Source: Hyperoplus lanceolatus (Eukaryota; Chordata; Actinopteri; Uranoscopiformes; Ammodytidae). Taken from it: DNA of 64,000 nt. The translations under genes and the position numbers were made by a program. Every line of letters starts with the position of its first letter. The stretch's first letter is position 1. Where the stretch lies: positions 17,166,501 through 17,230,500 of the forward strand of contig CM049410.1 of assembly GCA_026929865.2 (NCBI GenBank), in the 5' to 3' direction. This document shows positions 26,861-39,224 of the stretch, one piece after another. The notes beneath the pieces were generated by a model. It was not told the origin of the DNA, made no database searches, and worked only from the letters and a program-made list of their open reading frames with translations.

Positions 26861-29023
26861 CTTTGTTTTTCCATCAAGCTGCTGGCTGGGTGGTAAAAAC
26901 GTGTCCGTGGCGATACACAATCCCAGGAGACTTTGGCGTGTACTTTCCGTTTTTTTTCTGCGTGTGTGTGTGATGAATCACGTATACATTCAGAACAGTA
27001 GTCCCAGAGATCCATCCTGTTTCTCATTATAGTCAAGGATACACAGACAAGGAGCCTTTCTGTCTTATGGACAGACATTTTTTTCAACAAAGACAAAGCC
27101 CCTTGAAAAATAAGATGTCTAAAGATATAAGTGATCCACACACACTCACAACCAGTCCCCTGGGAATCATATTGTGGCCTTAGTTCTCCGGGAAAAAGCT
27201 TTTACTTCAAACTAATGACATTTTTCACTTTTATCATCATGTTAACAGCGTTCTTATTACACGGCTCAGCCTTTTTACCACTCATATGCCATCTGTTGAT
27301 TGAAATCGCTGAGATATATATTTTATTACTGTATTAGTTTGTTCCCCAGACCAGAACATCTTTTCAGATATGACCTTAATTCAATTTATCCAAGTTCAGT
27401 CAAGTTCATTCAGACCGGAAGGCAGTTCATATAAGCTCCAAGTTAAATGCATCTTGTATAGACTTATCAAAAAAAAAAGAATTGCAGTTAAATTAGCCAG
27501 TAGTAAGTACAGTATAAAATAAAGGTTCTGGGTATTTTTGTAAATGACAAATTTAATTTTTTGGATGTCAACCAAATGGTTTAGTTTGACTGAAGTGTTA
27601 AAGAACACAACATGTCCCAGACCTTAGAGGAGAACAACCAGAACTTATCTTAACATGTTTGAAAGACTCACAGTCAAGTTCCCGTCAGGTTATATTTCTT
27701 CAGACTTTAAAAAAGGAAGGATGCCTTGGTCTTAACAATGCTTGATGATAGATATGCTCTATAGATATGCAGATCATGTTTTTAAAGGAACTTGATTAAA
27801 TGAGTTTAGGGCAAAACAGAGTTGAGTACATTTATTAAAATGACAAAGTCAAGTCAAAATACTTTAAAACATTTTTACTAAAAATCATAAATTCTAAAAT
27901 GGTAGAAGGTAGATATACCTTGAAATTATTATAACTGATGTTAACTGATTCTAATACATTTCTGCATGACATTTTCCAGTGTGTATAATTGTATTTGGAT
28001 GTGTGTACACTGTACAGGACTAATGCACTATTCAATCTACCTTTTATCATTGTTGAAACACCCCATCCATAAAAACATTTCACATATTCAGTACAGGTTG
28101 AGTTTCTGCATCTCATCTGCATCTCTAATCCTTTATGAGATGCAGCTTCATTATATTATAATTCAAAAATACAAACAAGCCCCTTCTCAATAATAACATT
28201 AACGTGTTATGAGGACGACTAAATATATCATTTAAATAATACTTCACAGTTCAACACCATAAATATTGTATTAGGATGGTGGATATCCAGAGAAAGAAAT
28301 TAAACTTTACTCTAATCTCTAAAAGAGATATTTTTACGTCGTATAAAAAAAAAATGGAAAACCTTTTGTACAGCTTTTGTACGTTATTTTAAGGGAAAGT
28401 CTGTGAAATGAATCATCCATCATCCATCTCCATCATCTGGGACTAATATATGTGACATGGTTTAGAGGACCTTAGCTACTCTGACCCCAGTGAAAAACTG
28501 ACTTCCACCATGTGACAGTCTATAAATATGTTGCCAAGGGCTGTAAAGCGTCGTTTTCAGAGGGAGTTAACTGATAAAGTGGTGCTCTTTTGTGAAATGG
28601 CTCTCTCAGGTAGGTTTCCATAGTGACAGCAAGTTCGAGGTCGTCTCTTTAAGTTATAGTTATGGGACAGAATGAGGTGGGAGAGCAGAGTGGAGGTGTG
28701 AATGGACTGAAATTGCAGATGGAAACTTTTTTTTTTTAAACATCCAAAGTTTAGTGAGAAAACCAGGCGCTAGTGTAGAAAAAAATAACACCTGTTAAGA
28801 ACGTATTGATATGCATGTTTTTTAATGTTGGTCCAAAAATATCAAATCACAGCGAGTGTGAATACATATGTGTAAGTGTAAATGTGGCCATAATGTTTAA
28901 AGAGACCAATGTTGGGGTGAATGAAAGAGATCAAATCCCACCAGTGAGCATTGACAGTTGATGGTGGCTGAATATGAGCAGCATCTGCTTTTAAACACGC
29001 AGTGAGCTGCAGTCCTGTGACTT
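26861..29023. other. Unassigned AT-rich DNA
   Basis: No gene was recognised. Short A and T runs occur at 27470-27480, 28346-28356 and 28729-28739. Confidence 0.55.
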
Positions 29024-30560
29024 TACACTGTGTGCACAATTATTAGGCAATTGAGGATTTTGGCCATATCATAATTTTTATGCATATTTCCCAACTTCAA
29101 GCTGTGTAAACCTAAGTGCTTATTGGATTTAAGCATACCAGGTGATGTGTATTTGTGTAATGAGTGAGGGTGTGGCCTAAGGAGATCAACACTCTATATT
29201 AAGGTGTGCATAATTGTTAGGCAGCTTCTCTTCCTCAGGCAAAATGGGCAAAAAAAGAGATTTAACAGACTCTGAAAAATCAAAAATTGTAAGAAGTTTT
29301 CAGAGGGATGCAGCACTCTTGAAATTGCTAAGACATTGGGGCGTGACCACAGAACCATCAAACGTTTTGTTGCAAATAGCCAACAAGGTTGCAAGAAACG
29401 TATTGAGAAAAAAAGACGCAAATTAACTGCCAAAGATTTGAGAAGAATCAAACGTAAAGCTACCAGGAACCCATTATCCTCCAGTTCTGCCATATTCCAG
29501 AACTGCAACCTACCTGGAGTGCTCAGAAGTACAAGGTGTTCAGTGCTTAGAGACATGGCCAAGGTAAGGAAGGCTGAAACCCGACCACCACTGAACAAAA
29601 CACACAAGTTGAAACGTCAAGACTGGGCCAAGAAATATCTGAAGACAGATTTTTCAAAGGTTTTATGGACTGATGAGATGAGAGTGACTCTTGATGGACC
29701 AGATGGATGGGCCCGTGGCTGGATCAGTAACGGACACAGAGCTCCACTTCGACTCATACGCCAGCAAGGTGGAGGTGGGGTACTGGTATGGGCTGGTATT
29801 ATTAAAGATGAGCCTTTTCGGGTTGAAGATGGCCTCAAAATCAACTCCCAAACCTACTGCCAGTTTCTAGAAGATACTTTCTTCATACAGTGGTACAGGA
29901 AAAAGTCTGCATCTTTCAAGAAGACCATGATTTTTATGCAGGACAATGCTCCATCACATGCATCGAAGTACTCAACTGCATGGCTAGCCATTAAAGGCCT
30001 TAAGGATGAAAAATAATGACATGGCCCCCTTCCTCACCTGACTTAAACCCTATTGAGAACCTGTGGGCCCTACGGGATATTGAAGGATATCAGTACAACT
30101 CTCGGAACAGTGTCTGAGAGGCTGTGGTTGCTGCTGCACAAAAAGTTGATCGTCAACAGATCAAGAAACTGACAGACTCCATGAATGGAAGGCTTGTGAC
30201 AGTTATTGAAAAGAAGGGGCTATATTGGTCACTGTTTGTTTTTTGACATGTCGGAAATTTTTATTTGTAAATTTTGAGTTGTTTTATTATTCTCACTTTA
30301 ACAGATGAAAATAAAGTGAGATGGGAAAATTATTTTGTTTATTTAGTTGCATAATAATTCTGCATACTAATAGTTGCCTAATAATTGTGCACATACTGTA
30401 TATATATTCTCGTAAGAAAGACAAAACCTCACTTTTACTTTCTTAAACATTCAGGTTTAGGTTCATTAACATTTTGGATTGACTGAGAGCACTGTAGTTG
30501 TTCAATAATAAAATTAATCCTCAAAAATACAACTTGCCTAATAATTTTGCACACAGTGTA
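29024..30560 (+). mobile_element. Tc1/mariner transposon, 1,533 bp, full-length but inactive
   Basis: The element is 29026-30558 with TA on both sides (29024-29025 and 30559-30560), the Tc1/mariner target duplication. The left end reads cactgtgtgcacaattatta and the right end, reversed, reads cactgtgtgcaaaattatta, one mismatch. Related words recur about 175 bp inside: gtgtgcataattgttaggca at 29204-29223 on the left, and gcctaataattgtgcacata at 30376-30395 on the right, with a weaker third copy near 30346-30366. This outer-plus-inner arrangement is the IR/DR layout of fish and frog Tc1-like elements, in which transposase binds paired sites at each end. The single transposase gene between the ends is broken. 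Confidence 0.93.
29244..30246 (+). pseudogene. Tc1-like transposase, broken
   Basis: This cut-and-paste transposase reads from MGKKRDLTDSEKSKIVRSFQ through two helix-turn-helix-like parts (the second around GRDHRTIKRFVANSQQG) to a catalytic domain. The first catalytic Asp lies in VLWTDEM, the second in MQDNAPSHAS and the Glu in NPIENLW. Three breaks are visible: a one-base loss near 29304-29309, a frame change at the AAATAATG stretch near 30011-30017, and a TGA at 30115-30117. The natural stop is TGA at 30244-30246, so the intact length would be about 333-335 residues, usual for the family. Spacing between the second Asp and the Glu is 36 residues as read, or 37 if a base was lost at the second break. 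That is longer than the 34 of classic Tc1. Confidence 0.92.
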
Positions 30561-31715
30561 ATATTTTAAGTGTATCGCAAAAAAACTGGCCTTGTGAAAA
30601 TCTTCAAAATGAATAGCGTTTGTTTGCATACAATACATTGCTTGTATCCTAGAGGTGAAACAACTGCTTTAAAATCATTTCCTTCTTCATAAGATTTCTG
30701 CAAATCCAAAAAACATTATCAACGTTTTCAAAACCTGCATTGTTTACACCCATGATTACTTGCTAGAATCTTCCTCTCCTAAGCGAAGTGAACAGATGGT
30801 TTTAGTTCTTGGCGTATCGCTGCCAGTTATAGATCAGGGGAATAGTGTGAATCTAAAAAAAAAAAAAAACAATCTTCATGGTGCTGCAGCTAGCTGTAAG
30901 AAACTCATATTGAACAAGTTGCATAACTTTTCTCTCCATGTGTGTGTGTGGGAAATACACATTTCTATAAATATAGTAAGACACTTTTTCTTACAATTTT
31001 TTTATTCATTTTACCTGTCACTTTGTAAACAAACTAAACGGTTAAATGTCCATTTGTCATTGTTATAAATAACACATACTCATACTGTTTCACCCTCATT
31101 TTTCAAAAACATTGTTGAAAGCTTTAAATGTGTTTTCAACCAAGCCCTTGTTGTCAGACATGTGTTTACATGAAGTGAATTCCCCTTAAAACAGGTGCGT
31201 GGGATTAGACTTCTGATTTGCTTTGCTGTCCTTGTATTTTAAGACAAGCAGTCAATGCATGCTGGTGCATTTTATATATTAGCCCTTATGCATTGAAGAA
31301 GTTGAACTCTAAATCATTCCATTTGACAGCCTGTCATTGACTGATTTATCCCATATGAATAAAAGGCATACTACTTCTTAACCCTAACCCTCCCCACAAG
31401 CTCCAGTGGGCTTATAGGACCCTTAAATGTTTCCTGTTTCAATCTACTCATCAATGTTTATTGAAGGCCTGCACTAATCACTAAGGGAATATACAGTCAA
31501 CTCTGACATATTCATCCGTTCAACATAAATTTAGTGAGCCTCTACTGATCAGTTACCCCTCTGACCTCTCTGTTAGCGAGCAAGGGAAGAGTGAATTGCC
31601 AAATCAATAATGTCTCCATTGATCACCACAAAAGATCTTCATGATGCAGGTCAATAATAGTTCCGCCCCATGGCCTAGGGGGGTAGCGTACACATTACAC
31701 AAAAGTGACCCCCAC

Positions 31716-31716
<1 letters not shown>
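30561..31716. other. Unassigned DNA
   Basis: AT-rich DNA with an A run at 30857-30869. No gene was recognised. Confidence 0.55.
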
Positions 31717-31781
<65 letters not shown>

Positions 31782-31973
31782 CATCCATCCATCCATCCAT
31801 CCATCCATCCATCCATCCATCCATCCATCCATCCATCCATCCATCCATCCATCCATCCATCCATCCATCCATCCATCCATCCATCCATCCATCCATCCAT
31901 CCATCCATCCATCCATCCATCCATCCATCCATCCATCCATCCATCCATCCATCCATCCATCCATCCATCCATC
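31717..31973. repeat. Compound (CTAT)16-(CCAT)48 tetranucleotide array
   Basis: Sixteen CTAT units (31717-31780) switch sharply to forty-eight CCAT units (31781-31972) without interruption. Frames encode HPSI on plus and WMDG on minus; these are not genes. Purity over 256 bp points to a recent, unstable expansion. Confidence 0.98.
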
Positions 31974-34900
31974 AATGTTGATGTTATTTATGCCATAATT
32001 ACGTATTGTGGTACGGTGCAGTTCGATACGGTACGGAATAATCTTAAGAGAAAATTGTTTTTACAATCCTCATGATGATTTGCTATGAAATGTGGAAGGC
32101 CACTCTTCTTGGTTTGTAATTGTTGGCCCTACTGTTTAATTAAGCGCCGTTTAGGTAGAATAATCTTAGGAAAACAACAACCGAGTGAATCTCCAGTTTA
32201 TTGTCAGCGGGGTTTTTCCAAGCTATTAATCATGACACTGTTTATCTGCAAGGAGAGAGATTTGTCCACATTCACAAACATTGATTTAATTTGTCCAGGC
32301 CCAGTAGTGTTTTCTTTCAACTTTGTTATATTGTCATTTTACAGAGATGAGACAACTGCAATATATACCAGAATATTAATGAGGACCAGCAACAACAGTT
32401 TGGAATGCGCGGGTCCATTTGTCTCTCTTTGTGTGCAAATGAGACTGTTGTGTAATTTGGGTCGGTGCTTTAAACTCTACCTCTGTCCAAAAACCATAAA
32501 CATGAAATTCTTTGTAGCGGGGATACCCACAGCGTCGACGAAATAAACATCCTACACACCAACAAACACCTCTTTTCTCAAACAACAAACGCACACAAAT
32601 ATATATGACTGTGTTGACATGAAGTTGACGCCGAAATCAACACACACATGTCGGGGTCTACGGTTAGAACGGTTCATTGAGGGTTCGCTCTCCCAGATGG
32701 GAAGAAGGTGAAGCAGCATAAACACACACATGTTCGCGTACAGTATATAAGACCATTGACGCACACATGTAGAGAGACAGACGTTATTTACAGTCGGCTA
32801 GAGAGATGTCTTTTCTGGATGGTGTCCAGGTGTTTGGGTCTGTGTCTCTCTCTCTCTTTCTCCCACTACTGTCATTAAATCCCCCAGCCCATGTAGGAAG
32901 GGACGGTTTACTGGGCTCCACTGTGTGAGGCCGACCCCGAAATGAAGCCGTCAAAATCAGATCACACTCCCAACAGCTCGCCCGCCATATTTCACAAATA
33001 CCCAGACGCAACAGACTTCACAGCAGACTTGTTTATTGCTCATTTATGGCTTTTTGATGAGAATCTCTGAGGTGTTTCGCTATTTGCCAGTGATGACATT
33101 TTTGACTTCACAATAGCAGCTTGCTTGTTCACCCACCCCCGATTCATGAACTTTGTTTCAAAATCCCAGTTTCAGTTTGGAAATGCATTTTCATTGTTTT
33201 CACTGTGGGATTGAAGAAACGTCCCGACGGCCTTCAGTGTTTTGATCACGACAAAGAGACACTTACTTTAAGTAAAATGCTTTTACTCAGCAGTAAAATT
33301 TAACAGAAAAACCTTTGCTCTTTGAAGGAGCTTTCAAAGCTTTCAAAGCAGCGACAATGATTCTCCTGCAAGGACTGACCCCTTTGGTACAACATCCAAA
33401 GATGTATACAAATTGTATGTAGATAGGTCAAAAACAACAATACCAAAATTACATACAGAAGGGTCGACAACTGTGCAAATTATCTGAGATTGTGTGCTAT
33501 GGTCAAAAACCTCTGAAATAAGTGAGTCGGTGCATGGAGTTTGAGTTGAGATATTTTGTCAACTGCTGTTTCCAGGGTCAAGAACGAAACTGTAAAATTT
33601 GCTTGATGAATATCCTAAATTATGAAAAAAAAAAAGTTTTTGCTATTTTATTACTTCTATCCTGGCTCTTCTTTGAATCTTAATTATTGATTATGATTCA
33701 AATTAAATGAATTATTATAGCAGTATTTGTTCAGATGAGAGGCTCTGATGGATATGTGCGGATGATGTTTTCAGGCTGGTAGCGGATGAGTCATGACACC
33801 AGGTCTGGTCGGGGAACCATAAAAACCAGGCTTTAGGAAGCAGGAAGCCTGTCCGATGCCTATCAGAAACACTGGCTGTATAATCCACTCTCACAGCCTC
33901 AGGTCCAGTCTAAAAAGAATGTTCTCACTCAGCCAGCGGCCAGGTGAGGTTTGATGGTTTCTGGGTCCCAGGAAAACACTGTTATATCCATCTGAGTGAG
34001 CGGTAATGCAGCCCAGTCAAGGTTAACTCTGCAGGTGCCAGGTGCTGGACACTGTGTCCCAAAGCAAAGCCGAATAAGTGACTGATGTCCTGTTGTATAG
34101 CTTGAAAGATAAGTACAGTGTTTAAGCTAGACAACATGTGTTCAGCTTCATATCATTTGTAATTCATGTGAGTTTTAAACACAGGGAAAGTGACAGTGAG
34201 AAATGACTTCTCCTAAACACACCATATGGTTGGTGAGAGCCATGCATGTCAAACTAATTAAGTCCATTTCTATTAAATTAAGTCCATTATTTTTCTAGAT
34301 GTGTTATGAATTGTCTTTATCAGCTCATTCATGTCCCATAAGCGGTTCCTTATTAAACGGGAATCTTCATGTTCTGGCTCAATGGGTTGTGGAACTGATG
34401 CTGGGAAAAAAACACACTCACCACAACTGGTTCTTCTCTGACACCAGAGAAATTGGAGGAAACCAGTGGAGGCTAATGGTGATGTCGCATTCCTTCTTTG
34501 ATAATATCTACATGCATGGTTAACCCCTCGTCAATCAGAGCGCTGCTCCGGGCGCGTGTTTGACAAGATGGTTGCCTCTCTAATTTGATGTGTAACTGTG
34601 GTGACATCTACCACTTTGCGCTTTGACTCTTAAGGGCCATCAGCCCCAGCCCCTCCCAAACACACACAAACACACACACACACACAATTCCACACTTGTT
34701 CACATGCTTAGGATGAAAATGATGTTGCATTATATGTACAGTGGGTAGAATTGTGTGGCTTTTTTCAGAACAGATTTGGTAGAAATGGAATATATGATGT
34801 ATATACATGTTGAGATTAGTGTATAATAACTTATAATAAAAGTTGTTTGCTTTTATTACCTTAGAATGAGCCTTGTATATTTACATAGGAGTGGGGTGTG

Positions 34901-35079
34901 GTACTGTTACATATCCATGTTTCTACAGTAGCACAGAATGGGCAAACTTACAGGTCTTTATATATAGTGGGTGTCCGCCGGACATGCACCTGTTGGACAA
35001 CGAAAAATAAGTACTATAAAATTAACCACTAAATACATCTTCACCTCATCACTTGATATTCTGGAAAGACATGAGGCAG
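31974..35079. other. Unassigned DNA
   Basis: A tandem-like gtacggtgcagttcgatacg patch sits at about 32011-32036, a pyrimidine-rich run at 32841-32863 and a (CA)n run at 34661-34686. The 153-codon frame at 32085-32546 shows no domain. Confidence 0.5.
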
Positions 35080-35240
35080 TGGCTGATAATGCCACCTTTC
35101 ATAACTAGATTATTGTCCTTGAAGGCCAACGTAGCGTCTGTAAATTCTAAGAAAGGGAGGGGTTAGCAAGGTAGCATTGCAATCTAGAATCTCATCGCTA
35201 GATGCCACAAAGTACTGCAATATTATACACTGTACCTTTT
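35080..35240 (-). mobile_element. Fragment of a common teleost non-autonomous repeat
   Basis: Read on the minus strand it runs aaaaaaaggtacagtgtata, gcatctagcgatgag, ctaacccctccctttct, gcgtct..gttggccttcaa. This is the order of a repeat seen widely in fish (aaaggtncagtgtgta at one end, gcatctagtggtgag behind it). Only this end was recognised and the other boundary is uncertain. Confidence 0.45.
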
Positions 35241-38129
35241 TTTAAAAAACATTCAGCTCTAAGCTAGTAATTAATTCATGAGGTAGCAATATAGCACCTC
35301 ACAGCTGCATGAGTGTATATATGACTTCTGTTAATGTTTAAAACGCATGATGTCTTAAATCTTTTCCCACAGGGTAAGAAATCTCATCTAATCATCTCTT
35401 CCGCTCATCAGTTTAACATCATAATTTTTCTTGTGTATATTATTAGCCCTAATGGGAATAAAACCAGTGATTGGTTTATTTGTTAGTTGGTCTTACCCGA
35501 TATCTCCAGGCTAAAACCATGATTGGAAACAAGTCTTGGCTAACGCTGACATATGGGAAGCATCAAGCCTCTCCGAGTTGTCACTTCCTTCCTCTGTATT
35601 TTCCCTCCCATGGCGGAGAACTGATGGCCATGTCCGTTCTCCAATGCTCTTGCCCATTAGAAAGGTCAACTAAGGTTATTAAGGGAGTCGCCTGTGTGGA
35701 CCGGGGGTACACTTTGGACCAATGGAAAGCCTACAAGGGTGTCAATTGCCAATGTGTGCACGGGAGCTCTACCTGTATTTGTTGCTTGAGCTTTATACAA
35801 GGAAGGAAAGGCTCAGTTGAAATGGCTTGTTTACTCTGTTTTGTAGAAGCGCTGATCTTTTGATTTACATAATTGCCCCCGCAACACAATCAATCAAGGA
35901 ATCAATCGGTGGTCTGTAGGTCTAAGTAAACATATTAATCGTTTTAGATTTCTCCTCTCTCCTGATGCCCCCCCCCCCCATGGCAAAAGGTCAACAGCAA
36001 CTTTTGTGAGTAAGACGACAGAATAGTCCCCACTGAAACTAGAGTTTCCATCATAAACAAACACGCTAATTAGTTGAACAAGCAGTACAACCCTTGTTAA
36101 AGGGGACTCTTCTGTTGCGATGCACAGAAATTAAAAAAATAACTGGTTGGTTCTTCTCCCATCAAGGCAGGAAATGACAGGTTATAATGGCAAAGGCTCC
36201 TGGAAGACTCTCGGTATGTGTTCCAATCAGCCAAAGGACCATTTACGTGGGCTCTCCATGTGTGGTTTCCAGTATTTTTGTTGCAGAGCCGTGCTGTCTC
36301 CCTGCTCTGTGGTTGGCGAATGTAGACTGTATCTCGTTAATAAGGTTCAAGAGGGGCCAACAAGTTTGTGTAAAATGCTTGGCTGTAAATTTGGGGATTT
36401 TATTTCTTAATTCAGAACATTTTACGAGGTGGCGCCGCTCGAGCTGCAGCTGCTCCCGTTAACTTCAAGGTGTTTTTTTGTTTGTCTGAGATTTTATTTA
36501 GCCAAGAAAAACTTTTTTTCATCAATCACTCTTTTCAGTTCTACCTCTTTTCCCTCACAGCACTGTACAGAAAGGATTCCTCTTGCCAACATCTTCTCTA
36601 CATGGTATACACGTTCAATACACTGCAATTTTTACATTGCTTTGTTACTTTTATTAACTCACTGTTAACCAACTCTAGAAAACGTCCTTTACTTACACTA
36701 CTTATTTCTGAACTCGGATGCTCACAATAAAGACTTGGCTGCTGTGTCAGTGACATCAGCAAAACTTAAATGAATGACACTCGCAGAGTTTGAAGAAGAA
36801 CTTCTGAACTTTCTGAAGTGCCTAATGTGCAGTCACTTTGTCTGAGACAATGAGATTGTCCGGAACCTCTGCCACCCAAACCATGTTTGTACAAATCCGA
36901 TTGCATTCTGCGTCTCTCACTCTCACTCACTGTCACATATTCTTTAAATGTGTGGCAGCTGAGGTGGGCAGCAGCAGCAGCCGCCCCTGGTGGTCTTTCA
37001 CTCCTCTAATTGCCCCCCCTCCCTCCCTTTTCCAGGCGTCTCTGATTCACCGTTCCTCCCTTCATCAGTGGATTTACTGCCCAATCACTGTTGCCATGGA
37101 ATGCAACATCTTGTGCAACAATAAAACAAGCAGTTTTCATAATGGGGGGCACAAGTGGTCTGACCTTGAATGCGTATATAGTAGAGTGTTGCTCATCAGC
37201 AGGCTGTCAACTCTGCTTGGAATGGCTACTCAAATTGCCTTTTCCTTAAAGGGATTTCCGTGTGTAGTGCTGAACTTATCGCTGCACCGGTGTAGTTGAA
37301 AGGACACCTTATAAAGTCAGGCGGAAGATTAAGTAGCCCTTGCCCTTCATTGCAGTGAATAGACGGGCCACTCCAGTTGTTAGACAGAGCCGCATGGCTG
37401 CACTATACTGTAAGCACTCGCGATGCTGGCTCAACTCACACACACCTCCTAATGGCTTTCCCAGAGCCGCCGCGGCCGCTGGCTGGCCCCAACTCTTGTA
37501 ATAAGAGGTTTGGATCTTTTAAAATGAAACAGACACTGTTGCACCGTACCTCCAGCTGAGCACGAATGTTGTACAGTACAGCAGAGCAGAAACAGGGGTC
37601 CACGTTGAGATTTAGTGAGCGTATAATTGAGTACAGTAAGGCTGGGAGGAGCGCGGGGGAGTAGTATGTAGTGGGAGAAATATCTCATGAGAACATAACC
37701 TTGGTGTGCATCCAGACGTCCACTTCAGTGCTTTTTACCCCTACACACATGTATTTCACTCCCGTCTTCAAAGCTTCCTGATTTCCCAGTAGTGGTTGTC
37801 TTAGCGGTCGGTTGCAGGGTTCAGAGTTAAGATCTTTTATTTTTTTCATTTTTTTTTGGTGGGGTGGACAGCAGGGCCTGTGCCAGGGAGAGAGATTAAA
37901 TGCTGTCAGCACCCTCTCCTCCCAACCCAGAGCTCCATACTCTCCATCACACAGACAGACAGACAGCAGGTCCCATTCTGACCAAAGTATAAAAGCCAAA
38001 CACATGCCAGACTGCAGAGAGACAGACAGGTAACTCCCTTCTCTCTCTCTGATACGCAGCATATGTCGTCCAGTTTCCAACCTCAATGTACAATCTTGAC
38101 ATCCCCCAGCCTCTACAGGATACGGTCAT
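35241..38129. other. Unassigned DNA
   Basis: No gene was recognised. A C run occurs at 35967-35979. The 36840-37300 segment is GC-richer and non-repetitive, with a 153-codon frame lacking any known domain. An (ACAG)n-like run is at 37951-37970. Confidence 0.5.
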
Positions 38130-38545
38130 ATTGTGCCAGTTGAACTGGGAAGTCAAGGTTTCCGAGTTCCCAGTCGGAAATCTCAACTGGAACCCTGAGT
38201 TCAACATTCAACACAGCTGCTAAGCACATGCACAGCAGTGAACACTTTGATAATAGAACATTATAACCCTTCTGTATTCACATTAAATCCACATGGCACT
38301 GCTCATTTTCTATTTGTAGATATGTTGCTATGATTTTTGTTTGCACAACATACACCATAGAGCGTTGTTATGTCATCAACTGGTATTGCTAACATTCCCT
38401 AGCCCGAGATGATTGCTAAAGGCAACCTTTCATTACATGCTTTCTTGTAACTGCCCAGTTGTGGTACTGGAACGTGGTCAACTCAGATTTGACGTCACTC
38501 CCAGTTCCGACCTCCGACTTTCAATGTATATGGAACGCAGCATTA
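38130..38545. repeat. Decayed dispersed repeat (family shared with 54085-54325)
   Basis: It contains actgggaagt, ttccgagttcccagtcggaaa, cagttccgacctccgactt and closes with tatggaacgcagca. The 54 kb segment has gggagttggaaatcg, ccacttccgagttg and tatggaacacagca. The shared words suggest one repeat family. Boundaries and type are uncertain. Confidence 0.35.
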
Positions 38546-39146
38546 TACTTTACTTTATTGGACTGTTAAATCTGTCCATGCATGGGATCCATTGACCTCT
38601 CATCAAACTAGAGTTTCCCCTCAAGATCAAAAGCACACCTAAAGGCCTCGCCGGTCCTTGAAACTGAGATCATTAAATATTGTAAAAGACACTATATTAC
38701 ATTGTATTGAACCAATCATGCTGTACCACAACAATGGCTTTGGAACTGTTCTTTTCATGTGACCTGTAGGGATGCAAACATTTGAAGCAGCAACTCCTGA
38801 AACCTAAGAAAATAAATGGCCATATTGTTCACATCTTTAGCGTTTCACACCTTTTGTCTGAGTGAGACCAAAGTGTGTTAGTGTAATACGTGCATGGTGG
38901 ATGCATGGCATTGACATTTTCCATATGTGCATCATATTCCCTTTCAATTCTAAGAGATGTATAGGTATCAAAGGAGCTATAAAGAAGATGGCTTTCATTC
39001 ATTTTAAATGAAGTCAAAGGAAGACAACCTAAAAGGCCTAAATTCTTCCTGGAAATTTAAATTACAGTACAAATGAAACGACTTAATGCCCTTTTTCTAA
39101 ATGTAGTAAATGTAAAGTATTTAAAGTAAAGTAAATGTGACGTTTC

Positions 39147-39150
<4 letters not shown>
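38546..39150. other. Unassigned DNA
   Basis: Nothing recognisable was seen. Confidence 0.5.

Positions 39151-39220
<70 letters not shown>
39151..39220. repeat. (CA)n microsatellite, 35 units
   Basis: This is a pure CA run. Confidence 0.98.

Positions 39221-39224
<4 letters not shown>

Noticed and set aside
29336-30016. 226-codon frame as a host gene
   Set aside because: It is the middle part of the Tc1-like transposase, bounded by the element's inverted ends and TA duplication.
32011-32040. gtacggtgcagttcgatacg patch as an element end
   Set aside because: It looks repeat-like, but no inverted partner or duplication was found nearby.
31641-32075. 144-codon frame with HPSI repeats and opposite-strand WMDG frames
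   Set aside because: Direct translation of the tetranucleotide array.
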